DNA from: G965205725 sp965205725
GTDB taxonomy: Bacteria; Pseudomonadota; Gammaproteobacteria; Pseudomonadales; Halieaceae
Direction of reading: 5' to 3'
DNA length: 64,000 bases
NCBI GenBank assembly: GCA_965205725.1
Contig: OZ242189.1
Span: forward strand, 62,001 to 126,000
Shown: positions 44,070 to 52,546 of the stretch, one piece after another
How the letters are laid out: each line of letters opens with the position of its first letter
Position numbering within the stretch: position 1 is the first letter of the stretch
Program-made: the position numbers and the translations under genes
The notes under the pieces: model-generated
What the model was told of the DNA's origin: nothing
The model's input: only the letters and a program-made list of their open reading frames with translations
Databases searched by the model: none

Positions 44070-44462
44070 ATGGCTAAGCCAGGTGCCAAAGGCACTCGTA
44101 AGAAAATTACCAGAACCGTTGTTGACGGCGTTGCACATATCCACGCCTCTTTCAACAACACCATTATCACTATCACAGACCGCCAGGGTAATACTCTGAG
44201 CTGGGCCACTGCAGGTGGTTCTGGTTTCCGTGGTTCTCGTAAAAGCACTCCCTTTGCTGCCCAGATTGCAGCAGAGCGCGCGGGTGAAGCAGCTAAAGAA
44301 TACGGTTTGCAGAACCTGGATGTGCAAGTGAAGGGCCCCGGCCCGGGTCGTGAATCTGCGGTACGCGCTTTAAATAGCTGCGGATTCAGGATCAGTAATA
44401 TTACAGATGTCACGCCGATTCCGCATAACGGCTGTCGTCCTCCCAAGAAACGTCGCGTATAA
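44070..44462 (+). CDS. rpsK: 30S ribosomal protein S11
   Basis: 130 residues. VAHIHASFNNTIITITDRQGN and the DVTPIPHNGCRPPKKRRV end are conserved. Forms the platform near the E site. GACAGGAA precedes the ATG, 58 bases after the MITE-like element. Confidence 0.99.
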   Translation: MAKPGAKGTRKKITRTVVDGVAHIHASFNNTIITITDRQGNTLSWATAGGSGFRGSRKSTPFAAQIAAERAGEAAKEYGLQNLDVQVKGPGPGRESAVRALNSCGFRISNITDVTPIPHNGCRPPKKRRV

Positions 44463-44477
44463 AGGCAGGAATTCAAC

Positions 44478-45098
44478 ATGGCCAGATATATAGGACCCAA
44501 GTGCAAGCTGTCCCGCCGTGAAGGAACGGATCTGTTCCTGAAAAGTGGCGTTCGCTCTTTGGAAAGCAAGTGCAAAGTAGAAAATGCACCCGGTCAGCAT
44601 GGCGCCCGCCGTGGCCGCTTGTCGGACTATGGTGTGCAGTTGCGTGAAAAGCAGAAGGTACGCCGTATTTATGGTGTGCTGGAGAAGCAGTTCCGCAACT
44701 ATTATAAAGAAGCAGCTCGTCTGCGTGGCGCTACAGGTGAGAACCTGCTGTGTCTTTTGGAATCACGTTTGGACAACGTGGTATACCGCATGGGCTTCGG
44801 CTCCACCCGTGCGGAAGCGCGTCAGTTGGTATCTCACCGCGCCATTCTGGTCAACGGCCAGAGCGTGAATATCCCCTCATATCAGGTAAGCCCGGGAGAT
44901 GTAATCTCTATTCGTGAGAAAGCCAAAAAGCAGTTGCGGGTGCAGTCTTCTTTGGCACTTGCCGCTCAACGCGGTGAGCCTGAGTGGATTGAAGTCGATT
45001 CCGACAAACTGGAAGGAACCTTTAAAACCTATCCGGACCGTCGGGATATGTCTTCCGAGATCAATGAAAATCTGATTGTCGAACTTTACTCCAAGTAA
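44478..45098 (+). CDS. rpsD: 30S ribosomal protein S4
   Basis: 206 residues. ARYIGPKCKLSRREGTDLFLKSG start and the S4 RNA-binding motif LDNVVYRMGFGSTRAEARQLVSH. S4 is the autogenous repressor of the alpha operon in relatives. Confidence 0.99.
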   Translation: MARYIGPKCKLSRREGTDLFLKSGVRSLESKCKVENAPGQHGARRGRLSDYGVQLREKQKVRRIYGVLEKQFRNYYKEAARLRGATGENLLCLLESRLDNVVYRMGFGSTRAEARQLVSHRAILVNGQSVNIPSYQVSPGDVISIREKAKKQLRVQSSLALAAQRGEPEWIEVDSDKLEGTFKTYPDRRDMSSEINENLIVELYSK

Positions 45099-45132
45099 TC
45101 CGCTCATCACACTATATACACAGGTACCTTTT

Positions 45133-46143
45133 ATGCAGACTGCAGTAAACGAATTTTTAACGCCGCGTGTTATTAATGTTGACGTCAAAAGCGACAACCG
45201 GGCTCAGGTAACGCTTGAACCTTTGGAGCGCGGCTTTGGCCACACTCTTGGGAATGCTTTGCGTCGTATCCTGTTGTCTTCCATGCCTGGTTGCGCCATC
45301 ACCGAAGTTGAGATTGACGGTGTCTTGCATGAGTACAGCGCTATTGAAGGGGTACAGGAAGATGTTATTGAGATTTTGCTAAACCTTAAGGGCGTCGCTC
45401 TGGTTATGCATGGGAAAGACTTCGCAGAACTGACCTTGAGCAAAAAGGGTCCTGGCGCTGTTACCGCTGGTGATATCCAGGTTGATCACGAAGTAGAGAT
45501 CTGTAACCCCGACCATGTAGTTTGTCATTTGAATGGCAAGTCAGAAGTAAGCATGACGCTGACTGTTGCACGCGGTCGTGGCTACTCGCCTGCCGACAGC
45601 CGCGACAGTGAAGAAGAGGAAACTCGCGCTATTGGGCGCTTGCAACTGGACGCTACCTACAGCCCGGTGCATCGCGTTTCCTATGTGGTTGAGTCTGCGC
45701 GTGTTGAGCAGCGCACCGATTTGGATAAGCTGGTCCTGGATTTGGAGAGTAACGGCACTATTGACCCCGAAGAGGCGATTCGCCGTGCTGCCACCATTTT
45801 GCAGCAGCAGCTAGCCGTGTTTGTAGACCTTGAGAGCGAGAAACTCGAAGACGCGCCAGAGGAAGAGGATGAAGTTGATCCAATTCTCTTGCGTCCTGTT
45901 GATGATCTTGAGTTGACAGTACGTTCTGCGAACTGTCTCAAAGCTGAAAACATCTACTACATCGGTGATCTGGTTCAGCGCACCGAAGTAGAACTGCTTA
46001 AAACCCCGAACCTTGGCAAGAAGTCTCTGACTGAAATTAAAGACGTTTTGGCATCGCGAAGTTTGTCGCTGGGAATGCGCCTGGATAACTGGCCGCCCGC
46101 GAGTCTGAAAAACGACGATCGGCTATTGAGCATTTTAAGTTAG
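45133..46143 (+). CDS. rpoA: DNA-directed RNA polymerase alpha subunit
   Basis: 336 residues from ATG 45133 (QTAVNEFLTPRVINVDV); a longer frame overlaps rpsD and is not preferred. Amino-terminal dimerisation domain with ERGFGHTLGNALRRILLSSMPG. The C-terminal domain, after an acidic linker (PEEEDEVDP), contains VDDLELTVRSANCLKAENI, which binds UP elements and activators. Confidence 0.98.
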   Translation: MQTAVNEFLTPRVINVDVKSDNRAQVTLEPLERGFGHTLGNALRRILLSSMPGCAITEVEIDGVLHEYSAIEGVQEDVIEILLNLKGVALVMHGKDFAELTLSKKGPGAVTAGDIQVDHEVEICNPDHVVCHLNGKSEVSMTLTVARGRGYSPADSRDSEEEETRAIGRLQLDATYSPVHRVSYVVESARVEQRTDLDKLVLDLESNGTIDPEEAIRRAATILQQQLAVFVDLESEKLEDAPEEEDEVDPILLRPVDDLELTVRSANCLKAENIYYIGDLVQRTEVELLKTPNLGKKSLTEIKDVLASRSLSLGMRLDNWPPASLKNDDRLLSILS

Positions 46144-46188
46144 AACTATAACCGTGCTGTGATAGCACCGAAGTAAAGGATCGAACAC

Positions 46189-46593
46189 ATGCGTCATCGT
46201 CATAGTGGCCGTCAGTTAAATCGCAATAGCTCTCATCGGAAAGCTATGTTTCGTAACATGGCGACATCCCTGGTAGAACACGAACTGATTAAGACAACCT
46301 TGCCTAAAGCCAGGGAATTGCGCCGCGTGGCAGAGCCGCTGATTACCTTGGCCAAGAATGATAGCGTGGCCAATCGCCGCCTGGCATTTGATCGCCTGCG
46401 TGACAAAGCCGCTGTTGGAAAATTGTTCACTGAGCTCGGCCCGAGGTATCAAGCGCGCCCCGGCGGTTATATTCGCATTCTTAAATGTGGCTACCGCACG
46501 GGTGATAAAGCGCCAATGGCTTTTGTCGAATTGGTAGATCGTCCACAGATTGATACCGAGGACGATGATGCGTTTGCAGCAGATGAAGATTAA
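46189..46593 (+). CDS. rplQ: 50S ribosomal protein L17
   Basis: 134 residues. RHRHSGRQLNRNSSHRKAMFRNMATSL is the family opening, with an acidic tail. Last gene of the alpha operon. Confidence 0.99.
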   Translation: MRHRHSGRQLNRNSSHRKAMFRNMATSLVEHELIKTTLPKARELRRVAEPLITLAKNDSVANRRLAFDRLRDKAAVGKLFTELGPRYQARPGGYIRILKCGYRTGDKAPMAFVELVDRPQIDTEDDDAFAADED

Positions 46594-46608
46594 GCCCCAC
46601 AGGTCTGT

Positions 46609-46643
46609 AAAGAAGCCGGGCATAGCTCGGCTTCTTTGTTTTT
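46609..46643 (+). terminator. Intrinsic terminator of the alpha operon
   Basis: A 10-bp perfect stem (46609-46618 with 46628-46637) with a GGCATAGCT loop, followed by GTTTTT. It lies 15 bases after rplQ and closes the ribosomal supercluster. Confidence 0.88.
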
Positions 46644-46697
46644 GGGGTCAGGTCGCAACTCAGCCCCCCTCAAAAATGTTCGATATACTCAACGTCT

Positions 46698-48119
46698 ATG
46701 ACCGAGCATAATGAGCAACCGGTTTTAGCCGTAGACCTCGACGGTACGCTGCTGCGTGGTGATCTATCGGGCGAATCATTACTGGCTTATTTGCGTGGCA
46801 ATCCATTGCGTTTGCTTCAGGTTCTGCGCTGGACTCGCGTAAGCCGTGCCCATGTAAAGCGGCAATTGGCACAGCGTGTCGAGATAGACTACGAGGCCTT
46901 GCCAATCAATGAAGATGTTCTCGCTTTTATTGCCGCCGAGCGGAAAAGTGGCAGGCATACCTGCCTGGCAACTGGCTCGGATGAAATCCTGGTTGGCCCG
47001 TTAGCAGAACGCCTGGGTTGTTTTGACGACGTTATAGCCAGCAATGGCGTCGTCAACAAAACAGGCAGCGATAAGGTCGCAGCGCTGAATGCCACCTATG
47101 GTGCGGGAAACTACAGCTATGCTGGCAACAGTTCGGTTGATTTTCGAGTGTGGCCGCACAGTCGGCAGGTTTATGTGGTTTCTGCGAGTGAGCGTTTTAC
47201 TCGTGAGGTGCAAAGTCGCTTTCAGGTCGAGCAGTTATTCCAACACCACAGAAGTGGCCCTCTCGTTTGGCTGCGGCAGTGTCGTGTCTATCAATGGTTG
47301 AAAAACCTGTTACTGTTTGTACCGCTGTTGTTGGGGCATGCCTATGGCGAGGTAGCTGCGATTGGGCTGAATATACTCGCATTCCTGTCTTTTTCGCTTT
47401 GTGCCAGTGGGATTTATATCATCAACGATCTGGTTGATCTGCCTTTTGATCGAGCTCACCCGCGCAAGCGAAAAAGGCCTCTTGCACATGGCGATATGCA
47501 GGTGCTTGTCGGCGTGCTACTGGTTCCAGTGCTGCTGCTCAGCTCGTTTTCACTGTCGTTGGCGCTGCCCGCTGAATTCCAGCTCGTATTACTTTTGTAC
47601 GCGACTACCACGATGGCTTATTCTGCCAGGCTCAAACGCATACCGGTCATAGATGTAGTCATCCTCTCTTCGCTTTATACGCTGAGAGTAATAGCGGGTG
47701 GCGCTGCGCTTGGCATACCCTTAAGCGGCTGGCTGCTGGCATTCTCGATGTCTTTGTTTCTTTCCCTTGCGCTGATGAAGCGCTATACCGAATTGAGGGA
47801 TGTGGATACTGGAAGCAACAGCGGCCGCGGTTATCGGGCGAGCGATAGAAAAAAAGTGCTCGTCTGCGGAAATTTGGTCGGAGATGCCTCTGTCGTTGTA
47901 CTGGCCTTGTATCTCGTCAGTGATGCGGTGCAACAGTATTACCAGAATATAGTTGCGCTGTGGATGATATGCCCCCTGATCCTGTTATGGATTTGTCGTA
48001 TGTGGCTGATGGCCTACCGAGGCAATATGCACGATGACCCCATTCTTTTTGCTGTACAAGACCCGGTCAGTGTTCTTGGCGCTCTAGCATTAGCAGCCCT
48101 GTTCGTGGTTGCGATCTAA
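46698..48119 (+). CDS. HAD phosphatase-UbiA prenyltransferase fusion (DPPR synthase-like)
   Basis: 473 residues in two parts. Residues ~8-175 are a HAD-type hydrolase (DLDGT at 13-17, a later YAGNSSVDF). Residues ~190-473 are a UbiA membrane prenyltransferase with about nine spans and the metal motif NDxxDxxxD at 243-251 (NDLVDLPFD). In mycobacteria a UbiA enzyme joins phosphoribosyl pyrophosphate to decaprenyl phosphate, and a phosphatase then removes the 5-phosphate. A HAD domain fused to UbiA could do both steps. The next two genes encode DprE1- and DprE2-like proteins, which complete the epimerisation to arabinose. The stop overlaps the next start. The role is inferred from this arrangement. 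Confidence 0.85.
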   Translation: MTEHNEQPVLAVDLDGTLLRGDLSGESLLAYLRGNPLRLLQVLRWTRVSRAHVKRQLAQRVEIDYEALPINEDVLAFIAAERKSGRHTCLATGSDEILVGPLAERLGCFDDVIASNGVVNKTGSDKVAALNATYGAGNYSYAGNSSVDFRVWPHSRQVYVVSASERFTREVQSRFQVEQLFQHHRSGPLVWLRQCRVYQWLKNLLLFVPLLLGHAYGEVAAIGLNILAFLSFSLCASGIYIINDLVDLPFDRAHPRKRKRPLAHGDMQVLVGVLLVPVLLLSSFSLSLALPAEFQLVLLLYATTTMAYSARLKRIPVIDVVILSSLYTLRVIAGGAALGIPLSGWLLAFSMSLFLSLALMKRYTELRDVDTGSNSGRGYRASDRKKVLVCGNLVGDASVVVLALYLVSDAVQQYYQNIVALWMICPLILLWICRMWLMAYRGNMHDDPILFAVQDPVSVLGALALAALFVVAI

Positions 48120-49393
48120 TGCGTTCCTGGGGCGGACTGCCCGAGCGGGATCAAGCCGAGATAGTTGTTAACTGGCGAGACCAGATCCTCGCTGCCTGGG
48201 CTGACCGCGAGACCCTGGCGGTTGGTTGCGGGCGCAGTTATGGAGACAGTGCTTTGGCCGCCAGCGGTACCGTGTTGAATCTCAGCGGCTTGAATCGGGT
48301 TCTGGAGCTTGATCTGGACCGTGGAATCATCCGCTGCGAAGCTGGCGTTACCCTCGGCCAGATTATGCACCTGATTGTTGATCATGGCTGGATGCTACCC
48401 GTCTTGCCTGGCACTCAATTTGTGACCGTGGGCGGTGCAATAGCCAATGATATTCACGGCAAGAATCATCACCGAGTCGGCACATTTGGCAGCCACGTCG
48501 AGCGCTTTGCGCTGCTGCGTTCCAACGGCGAAGAATTTGTCTGTTCCTCTGTAGAACAAGCCGATTGGTTCAATGCAACCATTGGCGGTTTGGGGCTTAC
48601 TGGCGTGATCCTGTGGGTTGAACTCAGCCTGCGGAAAGTTGATGGCCCGTGGCTGGACAGTGAGACGCTCAAGTTTTCCACGCTGGATGAATTTTTTGAA
48701 TTGAGCGCGGCTTCTGAAACTGCGTTCGAATACACAGTGTCCTGGATTGACTGCCTGAGTGACCGTACTCGAGGGCACTTTACGCGCGCCAATCACTCTG
48801 CTGAATCGGGCCCAGGCCCGACAGTCAGAGGTCTGCCTTCAGTGCCGATAGAACTGCCGTTTTCTCCGGTGAATCGATATACCCTTAAAGCCTTTAATAG
48901 CTTGTACTATGCACGCCAGCGAACGCCTGTCGTGCGAGAGACAGCGCTCTGGAATAGCTGGTTCTTTCCGTTGGATTCGATAGGTTGTTGGAATCGATTG
49001 TATGGCCGAGCGGGTTTCCGTCAGTATCAGTGTGTGGTGCCAAAGGAGATGGTTGCTGAATTGTTGGAGATTGTTCGCCGCAACAAGGAAGGCTCCTTTT
49101 TGGCAGTGTTAAAAGTATTGGGTAGCAAGCCATCTCCCGGCCTATTATCGTTTCCTCGCCCAGGGGTGACCCTGGCGCTCGATTTCCCGTGGCGGGGTGC
49201 GCCCACTCTGGAATTGTTCAAGCAACTGGATGCTATTGTATTTAGTCATGGAGGCGCCATTTATCCGGCTAAGGATGCACAGATGTCAGCGGCGGATTTT
49301 TGTACCGCTTATCCGGCCTGGGAGCAGATGGAGCAGTTGCGTGACCCGAGGATCAACTCGCTGTTTTGGCAGCGCGTGACGGAGGCTGAATAA
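48119..49393 (+). CDS. DprE1-like FAD-dependent decaprenylphosphoryl-ribose oxidase
   Basis: 424 residues. The FAD-binding region reads GCGRSYGDSALA and PGTQFVTVGGAIANDIHGKNHH (His113 is at the place of the FAD-linked histidine), and AKDAQ holds the catalytic-type lysine Lys385. DprE1 oxidises the 2'-OH of polyprenyl-phospho-ribose. By alignment from memory with mycobacterial DprE1, the cysteine targeted by benzothiazinones is Ala353 here (TLALDFP). The start overlaps the HAD-UbiA stop and its end meets the SDR start, so the three genes are coupled. Confidence 0.85.
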   Translation: MRSWGGLPERDQAEIVVNWRDQILAAWADRETLAVGCGRSYGDSALAASGTVLNLSGLNRVLELDLDRGIIRCEAGVTLGQIMHLIVDHGWMLPVLPGTQFVTVGGAIANDIHGKNHHRVGTFGSHVERFALLRSNGEEFVCSSVEQADWFNATIGGLGLTGVILWVELSLRKVDGPWLDSETLKFSTLDEFFELSAASETAFEYTVSWIDCLSDRTRGHFTRANHSAESGPGPTVRGLPSVPIELPFSPVNRYTLKAFNSLYYARQRTPVVRETALWNSWFFPLDSIGCWNRLYGRAGFRQYQCVVPKEMVAELLEIVRRNKEGSFLAVLKVLGSKPSPGLLSFPRPGVTLALDFPWRGAPTLELFKQLDAIVFSHGGAIYPAKDAQMSAADFCTAYPAWEQMEQLRDPRINSLFWQRVTEAE

Positions 49394-50124
49394 TGACACG
49401 TACTTTGATTATTGGTGCAAACTCTGCAATCGCTATTGAGATAGCGCGCATTTTTGCCAGAGATGGGTACAGCCTGGTTCTGGCGGGGCGAAATACTGAG
49501 CGCCTTGCCACTGTGGCGCAGGACTTACGAGCACACCAGGCCGCCCATGTGGATGAGATAATTTTCGCAGCCGCCTGTGAGACTGACTACGAAAAGTTTG
49601 CCCGCGAGGTCTGGGGACAGGGCCTCGACGTGCTGCTGATAGCCCACGGGTCATTACCTGCGCAGACAGCTACTCAAGACGATGTGTTGGCTACTCGCAA
49701 TGAGTTTGAGGTCAATGCGCTGAGTACCATAAGCCTGTTGGCAGCGTTTGCAGGGCATTTTGAAGAGCAGGGTCAAGGCAAGATTGTTGTTATTTCATCA
49801 GTTGCCAGTGATCGTGGGCGCGCATCTAATTATGTCTATGGAGCGGCCAAGGCGGCGGTGAGTACATATTGCCAGGGTTTGAGAAATCGTTTTGGCAAAT
49901 CGGGCATACAGGTTTTAACGGTCAAGCCGGGATTCGTAGACACGCCTATGACGGCTCATTTGCGCAAGGGCGTTTTGTGGGCGCAGCCTGAACAGATAGC
50001 GCAGGGTATTGTACGAGCGATGAAGAGCAATAGAGACATTGTCTATCTCCCCTGGTTTTGGCGCTATATCATGCAAATTATTCGATTTATTCCGGAAAGA
50101 ATTTTTAAAAAACTATCACTCTAA
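49393..50124 (+). CDS. Short-chain dehydrogenase, DprE2-like
   Basis: 243 residues of the SDR fold. Cofactor loop GANSAIAIEIA at the N-terminus. Active-site Ser in VISSVASDRGR and the Tyr-x3-Lys in YVYGAAK. The C-terminal 25 residues are hydrophobic with basic ends (FWRYIMQIIRFIPERIFKKL), probably touching the membrane, where a polyprenyl-linked substrate would be. DprE2 reduces the 2'-keto intermediate to arabinose. The start directly at the DprE1 gene end supports the pairing. The pathway assignment is inference. Confidence 0.8.
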   Translation: MTRTLIIGANSAIAIEIARIFARDGYSLVLAGRNTERLATVAQDLRAHQAAHVDEIIFAAACETDYEKFAREVWGQGLDVLLIAHGSLPAQTATQDDVLATRNEFEVNALSTISLLAAFAGHFEEQGQGKIVVISSVASDRGRASNYVYGAAKAAVSTYCQGLRNRFGKSGIQVLTVKPGFVDTPMTAHLRKGVLWAQPEQIAQGIVRAMKSNRDIVYLPWFWRYIMQIIRFIPERIFKKLSL

Positions 50125-50133
50125 GGAACAATG

Positions 50134-51243
50134 ATGACAAGTATCGAGCCACTTTTTCGACCCTTCGCGCTTGGGCCACTGGCGCTGGAAAATAGAATAG
50201 TTATGGCACCCATGACGCGCAATATGTCACCTGACAATGTGCCTGGCAACAACGTCGTAGAGTACTATCGCCGCCGCGCCGCTGGTGGAGCCGGGCTGAT
50301 TATTACAGAGGGTACTTGTGTGGATCATATCGCTGCCAGTGGTTATCCCGATGTTCCTTATTTTCACGGTGAAGAGCGCCTGGCCGGATGGAAAAAAGTA
50401 GCCGATGCCGTGCACGCAGAGGGCGGCAAGATCGCACCTCAGTTATGGCACTGTGGCGGTATGCGCAAAGCCGGTACCCCGCCAGAGGGAGATGTGGATG
50501 GCTATACGCCGAGCGGCATGAATGTGCCAGGCAAGGTTTCTCGCCACGTCATGAGCAAGCGAGATATTGATGATGTCATCGACGCCTTTGCCCGAGGTGC
50601 TGCCGCAGCCAAACAACTCGGCTTTGACGCTGTTGAGATTCACGGTGCTCACGGCTATCTGCTGGACCAGTTTTTTTGGGCGGGTACCAATGTGCGTGAC
50701 GATGAATATGGCGGTTCGCTGGAAAACCGTAGTCGTTTCGCAAAAGAAATAGTCGAGGCAGCGCGGGCTGCGGTTGGGCCTGAGTTCCCGGTTATCCTGA
50801 GATGGTCCCAGTGGAAGCAACAGGATTATGCAGCGCGACTTGCAGACACCCCAGAGGAACTGGAGCAGTTTTTGCAACCATTGTGTGATGCGGGTGTAGA
50901 TATTTTCCATTGCTCCGCTCGCCGCTTCTGGGAGCCTGAGTTCGAAGGTAGCGCTCTCAACCTGGCTGGCTGGACCCGAAAAATCACCGGCAAACCCACG
51001 ATTACAGTAGGTAGTGTTGGCTTGAACGCTGACTTTATTCCTCTGCCCGGTGAAGCCACCTTCCGCGAGGCGGAGCCTGCCAGCCTGGACAGTTTGGTGC
51101 AAAAAATGGCAAATGATGAGTTTGATCTGGTTGCTGTTGGCCGGGCGATGATTGCCAACCCCGACTGGGCGAATCGTGTGCAGGCGGGTGAGTTACTGGC
51201 AATGCGGCCCTTCGAGAAAGAACAGCTATTAAACCTCAATTAG
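50134..51243 (+). CDS. Old Yellow Enzyme family NADH:flavin oxidoreductase
   Basis: 369 residues, FMN-binding TIM barrel. LFRPFALGPLALENRIVMAPMTR start, LWHCGG, and EIHGAHGYLLDQFFW with the substrate-binding histidine region, then RDDEYGGSLENRSRF. Such enzymes reduce activated C=C bonds such as enones. The ATG at 50134 is favoured over one three bases earlier by spacing from AAGGA. It follows the SDR gene by nine bases and may share its transcript. The substrate is unknown. Confidence 0.87.
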   Translation: MTSIEPLFRPFALGPLALENRIVMAPMTRNMSPDNVPGNNVVEYYRRRAAGGAGLIITEGTCVDHIAASGYPDVPYFHGEERLAGWKKVADAVHAEGGKIAPQLWHCGGMRKAGTPPEGDVDGYTPSGMNVPGKVSRHVMSKRDIDDVIDAFARGAAAAKQLGFDAVEIHGAHGYLLDQFFWAGTNVRDDEYGGSLENRSRFAKEIVEAARAAVGPEFPVILRWSQWKQQDYAARLADTPEELEQFLQPLCDAGVDIFHCSARRFWEPEFEGSALNLAGWTRKITGKPTITVGSVGLNADFIPLPGEATFREAEPASLDSLVQKMANDEFDLVAVGRAMIANPDWANRVQAGELLAMRPFEKEQLLNLN

Positions 51244-51379
51244 GTTTGCCTATGTGCCGTTGCGGGTATTTTGGAGACTACAGTCTGTGTGTGGACGCCG
51301 CACCTCGCACGCCACTGCGGGTTGACAATTAGTGTTGTTAGCTTTATTCCCTCCTGTTGCTCTTTTGCAGGTTGGGCTC

Positions 51380-51407
51380 AGGAGCCTGTAAGCCCGACAG
51401 GCTCCTA
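51380..51407. repeat. Palindromic TAGGAGCCTGT motif at the end of ilvE
   Basis: A perfect 10-bp inverted repeat (51380-51389 with 51397-51406) around AAGCCCG. On the minus strand it starts with the ilvE stop codon TAG and continues GAGCCTGTCGGG. No T run follows, so it is not a classical terminator. The 51244-51379 gap holds nothing else recognisable. Confidence 0.75.
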
Positions 51408-52472
51408 GTCTATTTGCACCACCCAGTTGAAAGGGTCTGCTTTGATACCGTACTGAATGCCAGTCAGTTGATCAAACAAATGCCTGGCGACGGGGCCGGG
51501 TTCATTGTTATTGATCTCGTACTCCTTGTCTTTCATTGCCAACATCCCTATAGGGGAGATCACTGCCGCGGTACCACAGCCGAACACTTCTGTAATGTTG
51601 CCACTGTCGATGTCCGTCAGTACTTTGTGTATGTCCAGTCGCTCTGCAGATACCTCATAGCCCAGAGTCGGTGCCAGTTGCAGCAGTGAGTCACGGGTTA
51701 TGCCGGGTAAGATGCTACCGCCGAGAGCAGGTGTAGCAATGCGATGACCCTCGTACACAAAACAAATGTTCATGGCTCCTACTTCTTCTACATAACGACC
51801 TTCGATAGCATCCAGCCACAGCACCTGCGTGTAACCTTTCTGCGCGACTTCTTCGCTGACAAAGAGGCTCGCGGCATAGTTTCCGCCGGTCTTTGCTTCT
51901 CCTACACCACCCGCTACAGCGCGTCGGCAGACATCGGATATATACACCGAAACCGGGTCAAAGCCCGAAGTGAAGTAGGGCCCGGATGGGCCGGTAATAA
52001 TAAAGTGCAGATAGCTGGCCGCTGCGCCGAGGCCCAACTTGGGGCTTGTGGCGATCATCGCCGGGCGTATATACAAGGACGATCCTGCAATATCCGGCAC
52101 CCAGTTTTTGTCTACGCTGACCAGTTGTTTCAGTGCGTCCAGTTGCACTGCTTCCTCAACCTGTGGCATGACCATACGTTTTGCCGAATTGTTAAAGCGG
52201 CGAGCATTTTGCTCCGGACGAAACAGATTGATGCCACCATCTGCGCGCCGATAAGCCTTTAAGCCTTCAAAAATCTCCTGGCTGTAATGCAATACAGCGG
52301 CGGCTGGGTTCAGCGAGAAATTTCCATAGGGCCTGACTTCGGCGCTGTGCCATCCAGTGCCAGTGTCGTACACCTGGGTGAACATGTGGTCGGAAAACAC
52401 AGTTCCAAATCGGATGTTTTCTGGAAACGAGCCGCGCTCGTTTTCCGCCAGGGCGTTTATAGTGATCGCCAT
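51405..52472 (-). CDS. ilvE: Branched-chain amino-acid aminotransferase
   Basis: 355 residues of PLP fold type IV. The PLP lysine lies in GEAKTGGNYAASL, and VEEVGAMNICF follows as in the eukaryote-like branch (type II) of these enzymes. Catalyses the last step of leucine, isoleucine and valine synthesis and the first step of their breakdown, with glutamate/2-oxoglutarate. Close to uvrA, but with its own start and no operon overlap. The longer eukaryotic-like form is common in several proteobacteria. Confidence 0.93.
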   Translation of the reverse strand: MAITINALAENERGSFPENIRFGTVFSDHMFTQVYDTGTGWHSAEVRPYGNFSLNPAAAVLHYSQEIFEGLKAYRRADGGINLFRPEQNARRFNNSAKRMVMPQVEEAVQLDALKQLVSVDKNWVPDIAGSSLYIRPAMIATSPKLGLGAAASYLHFIITGPSGPYFTSGFDPVSVYISDVCRRAVAGGVGEAKTGGNYAASLFVSEEVAQKGYTQVLWLDAIEGRYVEEVGAMNICFVYEGHRIATPALGGSILPGITRDSLLQLAPTLGYEVSAERLDIHKVLTDIDSGNITEVFGCGTAAVISPIGMLAMKDKEYEINNNEPGPVARHLFDQLTGIQYGIKADPFNWVVQID

Positions 52473-52546
52473 CTTTACTTAACTCCGCTACCCGTCAGCC
52501 GGGCCTTCTTATCGTTTGCCATTACATGCCAAAGACGCCATGGCGC

